Positions 10,401 to 19,037 of a DNA stretch of 64,000 nt are shown piece after piece; the first letter of the stretch is position 1; each line of letters opens with the position of its first letter. The notes beneath the pieces are model-generated. The model had not been told where the DNA came from and did not search any database. It saw only the letters and a list, made by a program, of their open reading frames with translations. Source of the stretch: Myotis daubentonii (taxonomy: Eukaryota; Chordata; Mammalia; Chiroptera; Vespertilionidae); NCBI RefSeq assembly GCF_963259705.1, contig NC_081851.1, positions 62,084,855 through 62,148,854 of the forward strand. The letters are read 5' to 3'. Both the position numbers and the translations under genes were made by a program.

Positions 10401-12159
10401 TGCCCACCCCTGGTTTAGAGCATTAGCCTGTGCACCGGAGGGTCGTGGGTTCAATTCCCAGTCCAGGGCATGAACCTGTGTTGCAGGTTTGATCCTGAGC
10501 CCCGGTCAGGGCACATGCAGGAGGCAACCAATCGATGTCTCTCTCTCCTCTGCCTCTCTCCCCCTCCCTCCCTCCTTTTCACTATCTCTGAAAAGCAATG
10601 GAAAAATATCCTGGGGTGAGGATTAAAAAAAAAATTATTGGCCATCTTCTTCAAAGTGCTACTGTAGACAGTTTATTGCCTCATGTAATGATGGGCCTGA
10701 ACATATTAACATTGGCTGCAATTGAAATATGGCTTTTCTTTCCTTCATGTTTGGGCAACCAAAACTTTTTGTTAGAAGTTCTGGTCAAGATGGCGGAGTA
10801 GGTAGACGCTGTGCTCACCTCCTGCTACCACTACATCAAAATTACAACTAAATTACAGAACAACCACCCCTGAGGACTAGCGTACCAGAACTTCTCTAAC
10901 TAAAGACAGAAAGGAAAAGCTGTGTTGAGACTGAATATTGAATGTCATATGTAATTGAAAAATTAAAATAAAGACAGAAACAAACAACACACCCTTTTTG
11001 TTAAAGACCAAAAACTTTGGGTTTTCTTGAAAGGTGTGTGCATCTTATTACACCATCGCTCTTTATTCCTATTTGAATCAATCAGCAACATTTTGAATGC
11101 CTGCTTGGCATAAGACACTGCGCTACGTGCTACGAGGATTATAAAAAGGAATAAGCCTTGTTCTCAGGAAGCTACTGTGAGAGAGGGCTGTACCTGTTCT
11201 GGGAGAAGGCATGGAGTCTTTGGGAAGCAGCTAGAAGGGGATCGTTCCAGCTGTCGGGATTGAGATTTATGGAGGCCTTGAAGCTGGGCTCTGAAGGATT
11301 GGTTTGGCTTCTCATAGTACAGAGTAGAAAGGAGGTGATTCCAGCATGGAGACAGGAACGTGCAGGGTGTGTTTGTGGGGGGGGGGTTATTAGGCAGAGT
11401 CTGATATTTTTATTGGGGCAGATAAGTCACAAGGAAGTGGTGGTTGCTGGGGTAGGAAAGACATGTTGGGGTAAATTAAGGCAGGAATGTGGGCTTGGTT
11501 GAGAAGGCGGTGGGGAGCCACTACATGCATCGGGCAACTGGACATCCTAGGCCGTAGCTCAGGAAAAGGGACGCACCTGGAGTCAACAGCCTTCTCCTCT
11601 GTGAAACGGTAACGAAACAACTAGCTGTCCCACAGTGTTCCAGGAGGATGAAGGGAGATAAGGCATCTGATGCTCTTAACACTGCAGCATGTTGTGATGT
11701 CAGAGAGGCCTATTAGATGAGGCTGTGGGGGGTTGGGGTAGGGGAGTCCTGCTTGTTCCTTGGCTGAAGAAACTTTCCAAAAATCTGGAAATGTCTCATA
11801 TTTAGGGCATCTCCAGGCTTCGGTGCTTCCTAAGTTTGTTTTTCCTACCAAGTGAGAAATTTCCTAATGAATATATATATACATATGTCTTATTTTCAGA
11901 TTTTCGAAGATCTAAGGAAGGGCCATGTCTCGGATATATTTGATGACAAAGAAGTAAGCACTTGAAAATAATCAGAATTTCATTTTTTTCAATGTTTTAT
12001 TTATTTTTTTCATAATGAGTCTTTCTATCATTACAGAAAATTCTCCTACAGAAATTAGTTGCAACTGACCCCAAGATGCGACCTAAAACACCTGAAATAC
12101 TGAAGACTTTGAAGGAGTGGAATAATGTTCCAAAGAAAAAACGGCGAAACACATATTAG
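1304..12159 (+). CDS. EIF2AK2: EIF2AK2 (PKR) 3' part, five coding exons
   Basis: Interferon-induced, dsRNA-activated protein kinase that phosphorylates eIF2alpha and stops translation in infected cells. Exons 1304-1484, 4934-5062, 8542-8643, 11900-11953 and 12037-12159 join in one frame and give the last 195 residues. Visible in order: hinge ([15 protein letters not shown]), the catalytic HRDLK split from PSN by an intron, DFG, an activation loop with both threonines equivalent to human T446 and T451, and SPEQ. The alpha-F to alpha-G region ([15 protein letters not shown]) and the C-lobe end follow. The two dsRNA-binding domains and the N-lobe lie upstream, outside the window. The C-terminus ends in the basic run PKKKRRNTY, unlike the human tail as I know it. 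All splice sites are GT-AG and no lesion is visible, so I infer a working gene. EIF2AK2 is reported to be duplicated in Myotis, and which copy this is cannot be told here. Confidence 0.96.
1667..1888 (+). mobile_element. Ves SINE
   Basis: Typical head (GGTTTGGCTCAATGGATAGA), B-box-like middle and T/A-rich tail with an ATATAT run. Confidence 0.9.
1890..4930. other. EIF2AK2 intron, mostly unrecognised
   Basis: No coding exon seen. A short piece at about 4755-4830 matches the 3' UTR of the L1 copy at 27.84-27.91 kb. The rest looks like old unique intron. Confidence 0.6.
4755..4830. mobile_element. L1 3' UTR fragment
   Basis: Shares the ACAACTGTAACCC and TTTGCCC(A)CCC blocks with the L1 tail near 27.85-27.92 kb. 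Confidence 0.55.
4934..5062 (+). CDS. EIF2AK2: EIF2AK2 exon: PSN, DFG and activation loop
   Basis: 129 bp, 43 codons, phase 0 on both sides; acceptor TAG at 4931-4933. Holds PSNIFLVD, the Mg-binding DFG and the activation loop ending in SPEQ. The loop ([11 protein letters not shown]) keeps both regulatory threonines. Confidence 0.96.
5260..5519 (-). mobile_element. Ves SINE with target duplication
   Basis: Reverse-oriented SINE flanked by near-identical direct repeats of about 21 bp (5238-5259 and 5520-5542). The head is truncated. Confidence 0.85.
5800..6034 (-). mobile_element. HeliBat-type Helitron, non-autonomous
   Basis: Starts on the plus strand with CTAGAGGCCCGGTGCATGAA (the reverse complement of the Helitron 3' hairpin and CTAG end) and ends in TATATGTATAGA before T. 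Inserted between A and T, as Helitrons do. Confidence 0.85.
6173..6363 (-). mobile_element. Ves SINE with 12-bp target duplication
   Basis: Flanked by AAAATGCACAGA at 6161-6172 and 6364-6375. It sits in an old L1. Confidence 0.9.
6685..6995. mobile_element. Non-autonomous hAT, 311 bp
   Basis: Inverted ends CAGCGGTTCTCAACCT and AGGTTGAGAACCACTG. Flanked by 8-bp duplications CCCTAGAA and CCCTAGTA. Confidence 0.9.
7010..7963 (+). mobile_element. Tigger1-like (mariner/pogo) remnant
   Basis: Begins CAGGCATGCCTCAGTGATAT and ends in the inverted AAGGTATGCCTG, with TA on both sides (7008-7009, 7964-7965). The interior matches what I know of Tigger1. A Ves SINE is inserted at 7705-7921. Confidence 0.75.
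7705..7921 (+). mobile_element. Ves SINE inside Tigger1
   Basis: Young-looking SINE flanked by imperfect direct repeats of about 22 bp from the Tigger tail (AAATGCTATAAA and following). Confidence 0.9.
8088..8265. repeat. MIR-like remnant
   Basis: Resembles an MIR core (CCCATTTTGTGGTTGAGA-like spacing and TTTGAACTTGGGCAGTCTGA). Confidence 0.5.
8289..8447 (-). mobile_element. Helitron, 159 bp
   Basis: CTAGAGGCCTGATGCACGAA at one end and TTTTTATTATATAGGA at the other; between A and T. Confidence 0.85.
8542..8643 (+). CDS. EIF2AK2: EIF2AK2 exon: alpha-F helix region
   Basis: 102 bp, 34 codons, phase 0 on both sides. Encodes the [18 protein letters not shown] stretch followed by a loop that differs strongly from the human one. 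The donor GTAAAT is followed within 20 bp by a Ves SINE. Confidence 0.94.
8663..8878 (-). mobile_element. Ves SINE next to an EIF2AK2 splice donor
   Basis: Flanked by CTCACAGAAA at 8653-8662 and 8879-8888. It starts only 20 bp after the exon end at 8643. Confidence 0.9.
9058..9776 (-). mobile_element. Helitron with internal minisatellite
   Basis: CTAGAGGCCCGGTGCCCAAA at 9058; ends at about 9776 in TTTTACTATATAGG. Holds a GC-rich tandem array (9220-9700). Joined directly to the next Helitron. Confidence 0.85.
9220..9700. repeat. Minisatellite, about 46-48 bp period, 9-10 units
   Basis: Degenerate units built around CACACAGAGCAGGGC. It gives open frames in several readings, all repeat artefacts. 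Confidence 0.85.
9777..10293 (-). mobile_element. Helitron with promoter-like cargo
   Basis: Starts with TAGAGGCCTGGTGCACGGG right against the previous Helitron and ends TTATTAGATAGGA before T at 10294. Read on the minus strand it carries an ATTGG (CCAAT) box, ATGCAAAT and a YY1-like CCAAGATGGCGG. HeliBats with captured host promoters are known; I could not identify the source gene here. Confidence 0.8.
10783..10985 (+). mobile_element. L1 5' UTR-like fragment
   Basis: TCAAGATGGCGGAGTAGGTA and the following AAATTACAACTAAATTACAG resemble a bat L1 start. It ends in an A-rich AATAAAGACAG tail, so it may be an internally deleted L1. Confidence 0.5.
10986..11899. other. EIF2AK2 intron, unrecognised
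   Basis: Nothing firm. A run of G at about 11378 and open frames in both strands without coding support. Confidence 0.5.
11900..11953 (+). CDS. EIF2AK2: EIF2AK2 exon: alpha-G region
   Basis: 54 bp, 18 codons, same length and phase as I expect for mammals. Encodes [17 protein letters not shown], near the part of PKR that docks eIF2alpha. Acceptor TTTTCAG, donor GTAAGC. Confidence 0.93.
12037..12159 (+). CDS. EIF2AK2: EIF2AK2 last coding exon and stop
   Basis: Forty codons plus TAG at 12157-12159. Encodes the end of the C-lobe ([14 protein letters not shown]) and a basic tail PKKKRRNTY. Confidence 0.95.
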   Translation, partial: KILLQKLVATDPKMRPKTPEILKTLKEWNNVPKKKRRNTY

Positions 12160-12534
12160 TGCCTTTCTAAAAAAGTAGCCTGCTTCTAATGTTCGGTTTT
12201 CCTGTAATTGTCTAAAATCTGCTAGGGAATATTGATGATATTTACCTGTTATTTTCATTTTTCCCTTAATTTTTTAATACATTAGCATAAAGGTTTACAC
12301 CTTTTTTTTAAAAAAATTGATTTTTAGAGCCCGGCCAGTGTCACTCGGGTTGATCATTGAACTATGAACAAGGAGGTCACAGTTTGATTCTAGGTCAGGG
12401 CACATGCCCAGGATGTGGGCTCAATCCCCAGTGGGGGGCATGCAGGAGGCAGCCAATTAATTATTCTCATCGATGTTTCTCTCTCCCTCTCTCTTCCTCT
12501 CTGAAACAAATAAAAATATATTTTAAAATACAAG
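12160..12534 (+). other. EIF2AK2 3' UTR region with SINE-borne poly(A) signal
   Basis: No AATAAA is seen between the stop and 12328, only a weak AATACA at about 12277. The first canonical AATAAA (12509-12514) is in the tail of a sense-oriented Ves SINE at 12329-12534. Where the mRNA ends is an inference. Confidence 0.45.
12329..12534 (+). mobile_element. Ves SINE in or beside EIF2AK2 3' UTR
   Basis: Sense orientation; its tail contains AATAAA at 12509-12514. Confidence 0.85.
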
Positions 12535-12860
12535 AAGGCAAATGCTGCTCAGCAGAAACCTCCATCTTAAAAAAAAAAAAAAAAAAAAAGAAGAAGATTT
12601 TTAGAGAGAAGAAAGGAGAGAGAGAGAAAGAAACATTATTGAGCCTTACCGGTTTGGCTCAGTGGATAGAGCATCGGCCCGCGGACTACAGTGTCCCAGG
12701 TTCGATTCTGGTCAAGGGCATGTACCTTGGTTGCGGGAGCATCCTTAATGTGGGGTGTGCAGGAGGCAGCTGATAGATGTTTCTCATCAATGTTTCTTAA
12801 TGAGAGACCAGTCAGGAGCTGAAAACCAAGATTACAGGCTTTATTAAGGGCACCGGTGGT

Positions 12861-13697
12861 TCATGAGGTCCGAAAGGTTGACGACTACTGCTTTAAAGAG
12901 ATGATAACTCTGCCGTAAGGCAATAGCTTAGCATAGAAAATAGTTAATCTGCACAGGGTTTACAAGTAATACTCCAGCTGGGGATTTGGATGGGAAGAGA
13001 GGAGACCCAATGGGCAGTCTGGGCAAGGGGCTTGGCATATTAGATGACATAGAATAATTATGCATTTTCTTTTAAAAAATATTTTTATTGATTGCAGTGA
13101 GAAAGGGAGAGGGTGAGAGAGATAGAAACATCAGTGATGAGAGAAAATCATTGATTGGCTGCCTTCTGCACACCCCACAATGGGGATGGAGCCTGCAACC
13201 TGGGCATGTGCCCTAACCAGGAATCCAACCATGACCTCCTGGTTCATGGGTTGATGCTCAACCATTGAGCCACGCCAGCGGGGCAGTACTCATTTTCTTA
13301 GGTGTGGTAACAATATTGTGGTCATGCAGGAAAATGTCTTATTCTTAGTGCACAAAGGAGTATCTAGGGGTGAAGTGGCATGAAGTTTGCAACTTTCAAA
13401 TGTTTAGCAAAAATCAATGTATATATGATGAGAGAGAAAGAAAGCAGATGTTAACAGTTGACCTTTTGATAAATCTAGGTTGAGGGTATACAAGTGTTTT
13501 TTGTCATATTCTTTGAACTTTTCTGTAGGTTTGAAATATTTCTGGGAGGGAAGAAATCGTTTTTTAAAACCAGTATTATCTGGATATAATGAGTAAGGCT
13601 GCAATCAAAAGAAGGCAGCCTTATTTTTACTTTCTCATTTTAATGTTTATGTTATCTCTTGGAAGTTTTTATATGTGAGTATATATTTTCTAAGCTT
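12861..13697 (+). repeat. Duplicated 0.84-kb segment, copy 1
   Basis: Near-identical to 23838-24670, including an L1M 3' end and a Ves SINE in the same place. It lies inside the ERV 3' LTR. Confidence 0.9.
13062..13285 (-). mobile_element. Ves SINE inside duplicated segment, copy 1
   Basis: Same insertion as 24042-24261, so it predates the duplication. Confidence 0.85.
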
Positions 13698-13869
13698 CTG
13701 AGCAGAGAAAAAGGCCTGCTGGGCTGTCTCTCAATGGGAGAACAGCAACTCGTGCAGAGGTGGGCACTCCTTTTGTGGGGCGGAATGGGAAGGAATGGGG
13801 GCTTAGTGTACTCAGTGTGCGCTGATTGGTGGCTTAATGTATGGTCTATATAAGAACAAGAGCTTAGGC

Positions 13870-14073
13870 CAGGGGTCCTCAAACTACGGCCTGCGGGCCA
13901 CATGCAAATACAAATATTGTATTTATTCCCGTTTTGGTTTTTTACTTCAAAATAAGATATGTGCAGTGTGCATAGGAATTCGTTCATAGTTTTTTTTTAA
14001 ACTATAGTCCGGCCCTCCAACGGTCTGAGGGACAGTGAACTGGCCCCCTGTTTAAAAAGTTTGAGGACCCCTG
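13870..14073. mobile_element. Non-autonomous hAT in ERV 3' LTR
   Basis: Ends CAGGGGTCCTCAAACTA and TTTGAGGACCCCTG. Perfect duplication GCTTAGGC at 13862-13869 and 14074-14081. Confidence 0.93.
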
Positions 14074-14170
14074 GCTTAGGCTATTTGGCTGGTGTGGATT
14101 GGTGGTTCAATGTATAGTCCATATAAGATACATGGTTAGTCATTCAGGTATTTCTGGGCTGCAGGTTATG

Positions 14171-14725
14171 TCATACCACGCCCACCATTTGGGGGAAGGG
14201 AGGGGGTAAATTTATAGATTGTGCGCAGTAGTAAGGTGTTGGAGTAGTTGAGGTAGTGGTTTGAGAGGTATTTGTTAAACAGGTAGTGTTTTCCATATTA
14301 AAGAAAGAGATGTTATATAGGGTGCATTGAGGTTTGGTATAGGTAAGAGTTAAGTTAATGGTCCAATAGTTTGGGATTGGAGTGGCTATGATGAGGGTTC
14401 GAGCTAGTGACAGACAAATCCAACAGGATGTAGAGAAAGAAGGATTGATGTTAGAGAGTAGGTGGAAAGTTGTGTTGATGAGGGTGGGCAAAAGAGTAGG
14501 TTCAGGGTTCTTAGGGTGAGAGAGAATGTCCTTTAGTGGGGGAGGGATAGGTCGAGGATTAATATAGGTTTTGATAAAGATAATTATAGTAGATTTGATG
14601 AATCCCTCATCATCCCAAGTCCGTTTCACCTGAAAAGACCAAAAACCTTCATTGGTGCACTCATTGCTAGCTGCCTGTAGGAGGATTATGTTGAGGAGAC
14701 GAGACATATAAAAAGGAATTTGCAA
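14171..14725 (-). pseudogene. ERV env surface-unit remnant
   Basis: 184-codon open stretch with a CWIC (CWLC-type) motif and several N-glycosylation sites. The transmembrane subunit and polypurine tract are missing; the frame runs into LTR sequence. Confidence 0.75.
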
Positions 14726-14728
14726 GCC

Positions 14729-15752
14729 TTAGCTTCTTCCGGAGTGAAAAGTCAGAGGGTCCCTTGCCAGGTAAGAGCCTGTGAGGAATGATGAGTCGTC
14801 AGGTCCTGGATGGTGCTGCTGAGTCTTCTTCGGGGATGGTGGGGAGACATTGGTGAGCCTGAGAGAGGTAGTTCCTGTGGGGGTAGAAGTGTAGGAAGGT
14901 AGTGTTTTGTGTAGAGGTTTGTATGGCTTGATGTGTGAGAGGTGATACCAGTGGTGTATTCCTTGTACCTTTGCTGTCGTGGGGTAGATAGTATGACTGG
15001 GAAAGGCCCCTCCCATGTGGGTGTTAAGGATGCCTTTCCCTTTTTCTTGACAGACCAAGTCCCCAGGGAGGACTGAGAGATGAGAAGAAGTTGTAGGAAA
15101 GGGATGGAGGAGGAGATTATCAGCGTGTTGTTGTAAGAGTGCCCTCATATGGGCAAAAGCAGGGAAGTAGTCTCCCAGGAAAGGCAATTGTCCTCCAGGG
15201 TGTGAAGGGCAAAAGACTGCCCATACATGATCTCGACCGGAATCGAATCTGGCACCCCTCAGTCCGCAGCCCGATGCTCTATCCACTGAGCCAAACCGGT
15301 CCTGGCTCGAAGGGGCTTAGAAGTAGTGGTTGTCGTGGCATGGCCCTCAGTCTCAGTGCCAGGGGGAGTAGTTCAGTCCAAGGCATACGGAGCTCTATGG
15401 ATAGCTTGGTTAGATGTTTTTTTAAGAGATGATTGGCCTTTCGTACTTTACCCGAAGACTGAGGGTGGTAGGGGATGTGGAGGTTCCATCTGATGTTTAG
15501 CGTTTGAGAGACCAGCTGCGTTATCTGAGAGACGAAAACAGGGTCATTATCAGATTGAAGAGACATCAGGAAACCAAAGCAGGGGATGATGTTGTGGGTG
15601 AGGGCTAGACAAGGGAAAAGAGAAAGGGAAGGAAAGGAGCAGTGGAAGCCAGGGACCTGGGTATGAGGCTGGAGAAAAGGCTGGGGGAGGAGGGAGTAGG
15701 CCCCGCAGCCTGTTACCAGGCCTCTAGCCGCTTGGGTTGAAAACTGACGCAT
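14729..15752 (-). pseudogene. ERV integrase remnant
   Basis: 15279-15752 holds integrase core sequence (SDNDPVFVSQITQ with the catalytic Asp, then the YHPQSSGKV segment). 14729-15220 holds the C-terminal DNA-binding part. A Ves SINE head piece (15230-15298) lies between them. Confidence 0.8.
15230..15298 (-). mobile_element. Ves SINE head fragment in ERV pol
   Basis: tRNA-like head only (ATCCACTGAGCCAAACCGGT on the plus strand). Confidence 0.8.
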
Positions 15753-15794
15753 TTTTTCAAGAGATAACGTACTAAGGTTGGAGAGATAATGAGC

Positions 15795-16319
15795 TCAGTT
15801 TCTGGTAATAGCCAGACTGTTAAGTAAGCCTGTGCAGTCAAGGAAGTTGTTCTTTGGGAAGGGGGGAGTGGGGGAGGGGGGTCGGGGTGAGAAGGCGCCG
15901 AGGCCAGCAGTTTTCAGAGTATTAAAGGGGTGAGCATGTTGGCCTTGGGATCTAAAGGCGCAGTGAGGGGGTCCCTTCGCCATGTCATGTCGTAGAGGAG
16001 CTTTTCAAGAAGACTAAAGTTGTGAACCCGGAAGTGAGAGTACCCAGTGAGCCTGAGAAAGGAGAAAATTTCTTTTTCAGAGGAGGGGACAGTCATATAG
16101 GAGATAAGGAGATAAGGCATTTACAGTCCCAGGAATGGCTCGGCCTTGTGGGGTGAGAGAGTAAAACTGAGGTAGGTGACTGTGGTTTGGGACAACTGGG
16201 GGGATACATGGTAGCCCTGGCCAGGCACTGAGGTAGAATGAGAAAAGAGTGAACGGGGTTATTTGGTAAAATGCAGTATAGAGGTGAGGTGGCTGTGAGA
16301 CTAATCTGTCAACCCCCAT
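15795..16319 (-). pseudogene. ERV reverse transcriptase remnant, mostly deleted
   Basis: Only sequence like the RT thumb and connection is seen (FLRLTGYSHFRVHNFSLLEK at about 16000-16080). The catalytic YXDD region is absent, so a large deletion joins the protease side to the RT end. Confidence 0.65.
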
Positions 16320-16440
16320 AATAGAGACTGAGGAGTGGACAAGGGTCCCAGCGAATTCAGGGAGGGCAGAGTAAGTGGCCCCAGTGTCATTTAAAAGGAG
16401 ATCGGCTTATCTGCCACCACAGTCGTTACCCGAGGCTCTG
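16319..16440 (-). pseudogene. ERV protease trace
   Basis: A DTGA aspartic-protease active-site motif is readable at about 16385-16400 on the minus strand. The rest is broken. Confidence 0.65.
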
Positions 16441-16559
16441 TCCTGTGATGTAAGTCTGTGGGGCCCTGTCAGGGCCTGGGCAGCTTCTTCGGTGGCCAGT
16501 CCCAGGAGGTCTGGGAGCTCCAAACCGGATCCAGAGGGCAGCCATGCTGGACTGGCTGA

Positions 16560-18059
16560 AGCCTAAATCAGAGGGGCCAGACTACAGTCTCATTTCCAGT
16601 GGCCTTCCCTTCCACATCTTGGGCAGGGCTCAGGAGGGGGTCTCGGGTTTGAGCAGGACTGGTTTAGTGTCTTTCCTTGCTGCATTTGAAGCATGGGCCT
16701 GGAGGAGGCTTAGCCCCTGACTTACCGGCAGTTGTAGGACTGGCACTTCATTTGGGGTTCATGAGAGTGGTGGCTAGGAGCTGGAAGGCCTCCTTCTGGG
16801 CCTCAGCCTGGCCTGATCTCGCCTTTGTTTTTGGATTTGGGTCTCCCTGAAGTATGGTAGCAATCATCTCAGGTAGAAACTATAGTTTAACTTTAACCCT
16901 GCTGTTTGGCTTCTGTACTTATTTGCTTTGTTTAACAATAGAAAAGTTATTTTGATTTTCTGAATTATATAAATTATCCCATTCGATTGAATACCCTATT
17001 GATTGTAATGTGAATATCCCATTGGTTGTGGTCATACTGGTTATCAAAGCACATTCTTCTGTACCTGAGAAGGACAGCACAATTATCCCAAGGTCAGAGG
17101 ACTCCAGATAACATGTCCCTCTTGACTCAGTGGTCCCAAGACTCAAGGGCTATTTAGATGATGTGCTTCTGTCAACTCAGTGATCCGGAGACCAAAACTA
17201 TAATTTAGATAACATGCTTAAGTCTGCTTCTGTAAACTGCTTTTTTTTGCAAACCAGGTTCCTCATTCCAAACCCTGGGATGTAATCAATACCTTTGTGA
17301 TCTTTGCCTATATAAATCTGATGTTGGGACTGGGTGGGGAGGGCACTATGAGATTTGGAAGAGCGAAATGCCCCCTCATAGTCCCAGATTTGCAATAAAC
17401 GTGACTCTTTAATTCGACTTCTTGAGGCGTCCTTGTGTGATTCGCAGGGTACATTACAACACCCGTCTCTATCATTAAAGACGTTAAAGGTCAGGTTAAC
17501 GAGGTCTTTTTGCAGGGTTTGTGGACCTGTATCTATTTTTTGAAGTTTGCAGGATATATCGGGGGAGTAAAGGTGGTCAGGTTAGTGGAAAAGACCTGAG
17601 ATGCCTCTCAATCTATGTCAGGTTTCTTGGCGAGGTTGTAAGGGGGTGGCAGGTGGATAGGAATGATCAGCTGGGTAGAAAGAGTCAGAAGACAGGGAAA
17701 GGAGCTGAGGACCAGTTTGAGGGGGCGAAGGGGGCTTTGCAAGAAGGATCTGATGAGTGGAACATGAGGAGCAAAGCGAGGGGCGAGAGCAGAGAAAAAA
17801 GAAAGTCTGCACATAGGAAATTTCAGAAGCTTTCCCTGTCCAGTGGCAAAAATTATCTAGGTCTCGAAGGATATTGGAATCAGAAGTGCCGTTTTTGGGC
17901 CACTGAGAGCCATTGTCGAGTTTATATTGTGGCCAGGCAGTGTTACAGGAAAAAATGAGCTTCTTTGGTTTGATGTAGCCAGAGAGGCCAAGGGTCGAGA
18001 GATTGGCGAGGAGACACCCTAAGGGTGTGTCAAGGGGATTTGGATTGAAAGGTCCCCAT
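16560..18059 (-). pseudogene. ERV gag remnant
   Basis: Starts at an ATG (18059) coding Met-Gly, the usual myristoylation start, with an early frame break. Matrix-like sequence and a PPPY late-domain candidate (17638-17649) follow, then a capsid end cut by a solo LTR at 16900-17460. Two CCHC zinc-knuckle remnants (about 16580-16700) each contain a stop. An open stretch lies at 17608-17814. Confidence 0.75.
16900..17460 (+). mobile_element. Solo LTR inside ERV gag
   Basis: About 560 bp, opposite to the host provirus. TATATAAAT at about 17310-17317, AATAAA at 17394-17399. Four-base ACCC on both sides; gag sequence resumes in frame across it. Confidence 0.75.
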
Positions 18060-18135
18060 GACTGGAGGGAAGGGCTATTGGAAGTTGGGGAAGGAACAAG
18101 GAGCGTCCTCCTTTTCCCTTAACCAACCTGTAGAG

Positions 18136-18326
18136 CAGTGGTTCTCAACCTTCCTAGTGCCGCGACCCTTTAATACAGTTCCTCATGTTGTGGTGACCCC
18201 CACCATAAAATTATTTTCACTGGTACTTCATAACTGTGATTTTGCTACTGTTATGAATCGTAATGTAAATATCTGATATGCAGGATGTATTTTCATTGTT
18301 CGTGACCAACAGGTTGAGAACTGCTG
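18136..18326. mobile_element. Non-autonomous hAT, 191 bp, in ERV gag leader
   Basis: CAGTGGTTCTCAACCTTCCT to GGTTGAGAACTGCTG. Perfect CTGTAGAG duplication at 18128-18135 and 18327-18334. Confidence 0.93.
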
Positions 18327-18698
18327 CTGTAGAGAGAGAGGGCCGAGAAAAGGTTCCAAGACTGTCACCCTGAGACACCTTTCCTGTGGAGTAGAAGAGG
18401 ATTCCCTGGCCAGGCGCCTGGGCTTTCGTAGAACGAGTAGCTGAGTATACTGGAAACTCTGTGGACCCTAATGCCCCTCCAGGTCACAGGGAGCGAAAAA
18501 AAAAAAAAAAAAAAAGTGGGTGGGAAAAGTCCCTGAAGCCTACTGTTGGGAGGGAAGCGACGAGATCCCCACGTGTCCTGGTTCAGCAGGGTTCCAGAGA
18601 GGGTCCGGGTGGGGCAATCAATTCAGAACGGTACCACCGGGCAGAGCCAGAGAAACTCGGGGCTAGGTCCGAGGATCGTCCACGCTCCCGTTCACCTC

Positions 18699-18716
18699 TC
18701 CTGGGTTTCGGCACCA
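18699..18716 (-). other. ERV primer binding site, tRNA-Phe type
   Basis: Minus strand TGGTGCCGAAACCCAGGA matches the 3' end of tRNA-Phe at 17 of 18 positions. It is three bases from the LTR end. Confidence 0.85.
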
Positions 18717-18719
18717 GAA

Positions 18720-19037
18720 TGGGAGACCAGTCGGGAGCCGAAAACCAGCATTACAGGCTTTATTAAGGGAAAGAGGCCTGCCAGGATGTCTCGCAACTCG
18801 TGCAGAAGTGGGCACTCCTTTTGTGGGGCGGAATGGGGGCTTAGTGTACTCGGTGTGCGCTGATTGGTGGCTCAATGTATGGTCTATATAGGAACAAGGG
18901 CTTAGGGTATTTGGCAAGTGTGGACTGGTGATTCAATGTATAGTCCATATAAGGTACATGGTTAGTCACTCAAGTATTTCTGGGCTGCAGGTTAGGTCAT
19001 ACTCTGCCCACCAGTTGGGGGAAGGGAGGATCTATCA
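18720..19037 (-). repeat. ERV 5' LTR, 318 bp
   Basis: TG...CA on the minus strand. AATAAA at 18759-18764 (minus). The U3 has two similar blocks of about 60 bp, each with TATA-like CTATA(C/T)A and a CACCA(G/A)TC box. Confidence 0.85.

Larger units (their letters stand above)
8948..10412. mobile_element. Non-autonomous hAT interrupted by two Helitrons
   Basis: Ends CAGCCGTGGGCAAAC and GTTTGCCCACCCCTG. Perfect 8-bp duplication GTTTAGAG at 8940-8947 and 10413-10420. Related copies lie at 42105-42268 and 48655-48870. Confidence 0.92.
8918..10630 (+). mobile_element. Ves SINE split by a hAT carrying two Helitrons
   Basis: Left part 8918-8947, right part 10413-10630. Outer target duplication AAAATTATTAGCCATC before and AAAATTATTGGCCATC after (10630-10647). 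Confidence 0.85.
12801..14203 (-). repeat. ERV 3' LTR, interrupted twice
   Basis: LTR parts 12801-12850, 13703-13869 and 14082-14203 align with the 5' LTR. The interruptions are a duplicated host segment (12851-13702) and a hAT (13870-14081 including one duplication). Confidence 0.8.
12801..19037 (-). mobile_element. Class I endogenous retrovirus, decayed provirus
   Basis: Old copy on the minus strand: 5' LTR 18720-19037, tRNA-Phe primer site 18699-18716, gag, a protease trace, partial RT, integrase, part of env, and 3' LTR 12801-14203 (itself interrupted). It lies in a Ves SINE with short flanking repeats (CTTAA left, CTAA right). Stops, frameshifts and deletions break every gene: most of RT and the TM end of env are gone. 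Two zinc-knuckle remnants plus tRNA-Phe priming suggest the HERV-H/F (ERV-Fc-like) group; this is inference. It cannot make virus. Confidence 0.9.

Noticed and set aside
14171..17814. Intact retroviral genes
   Set aside because: Every frame is broken by stops, shifts, deletions or insertions; these are remnants only.
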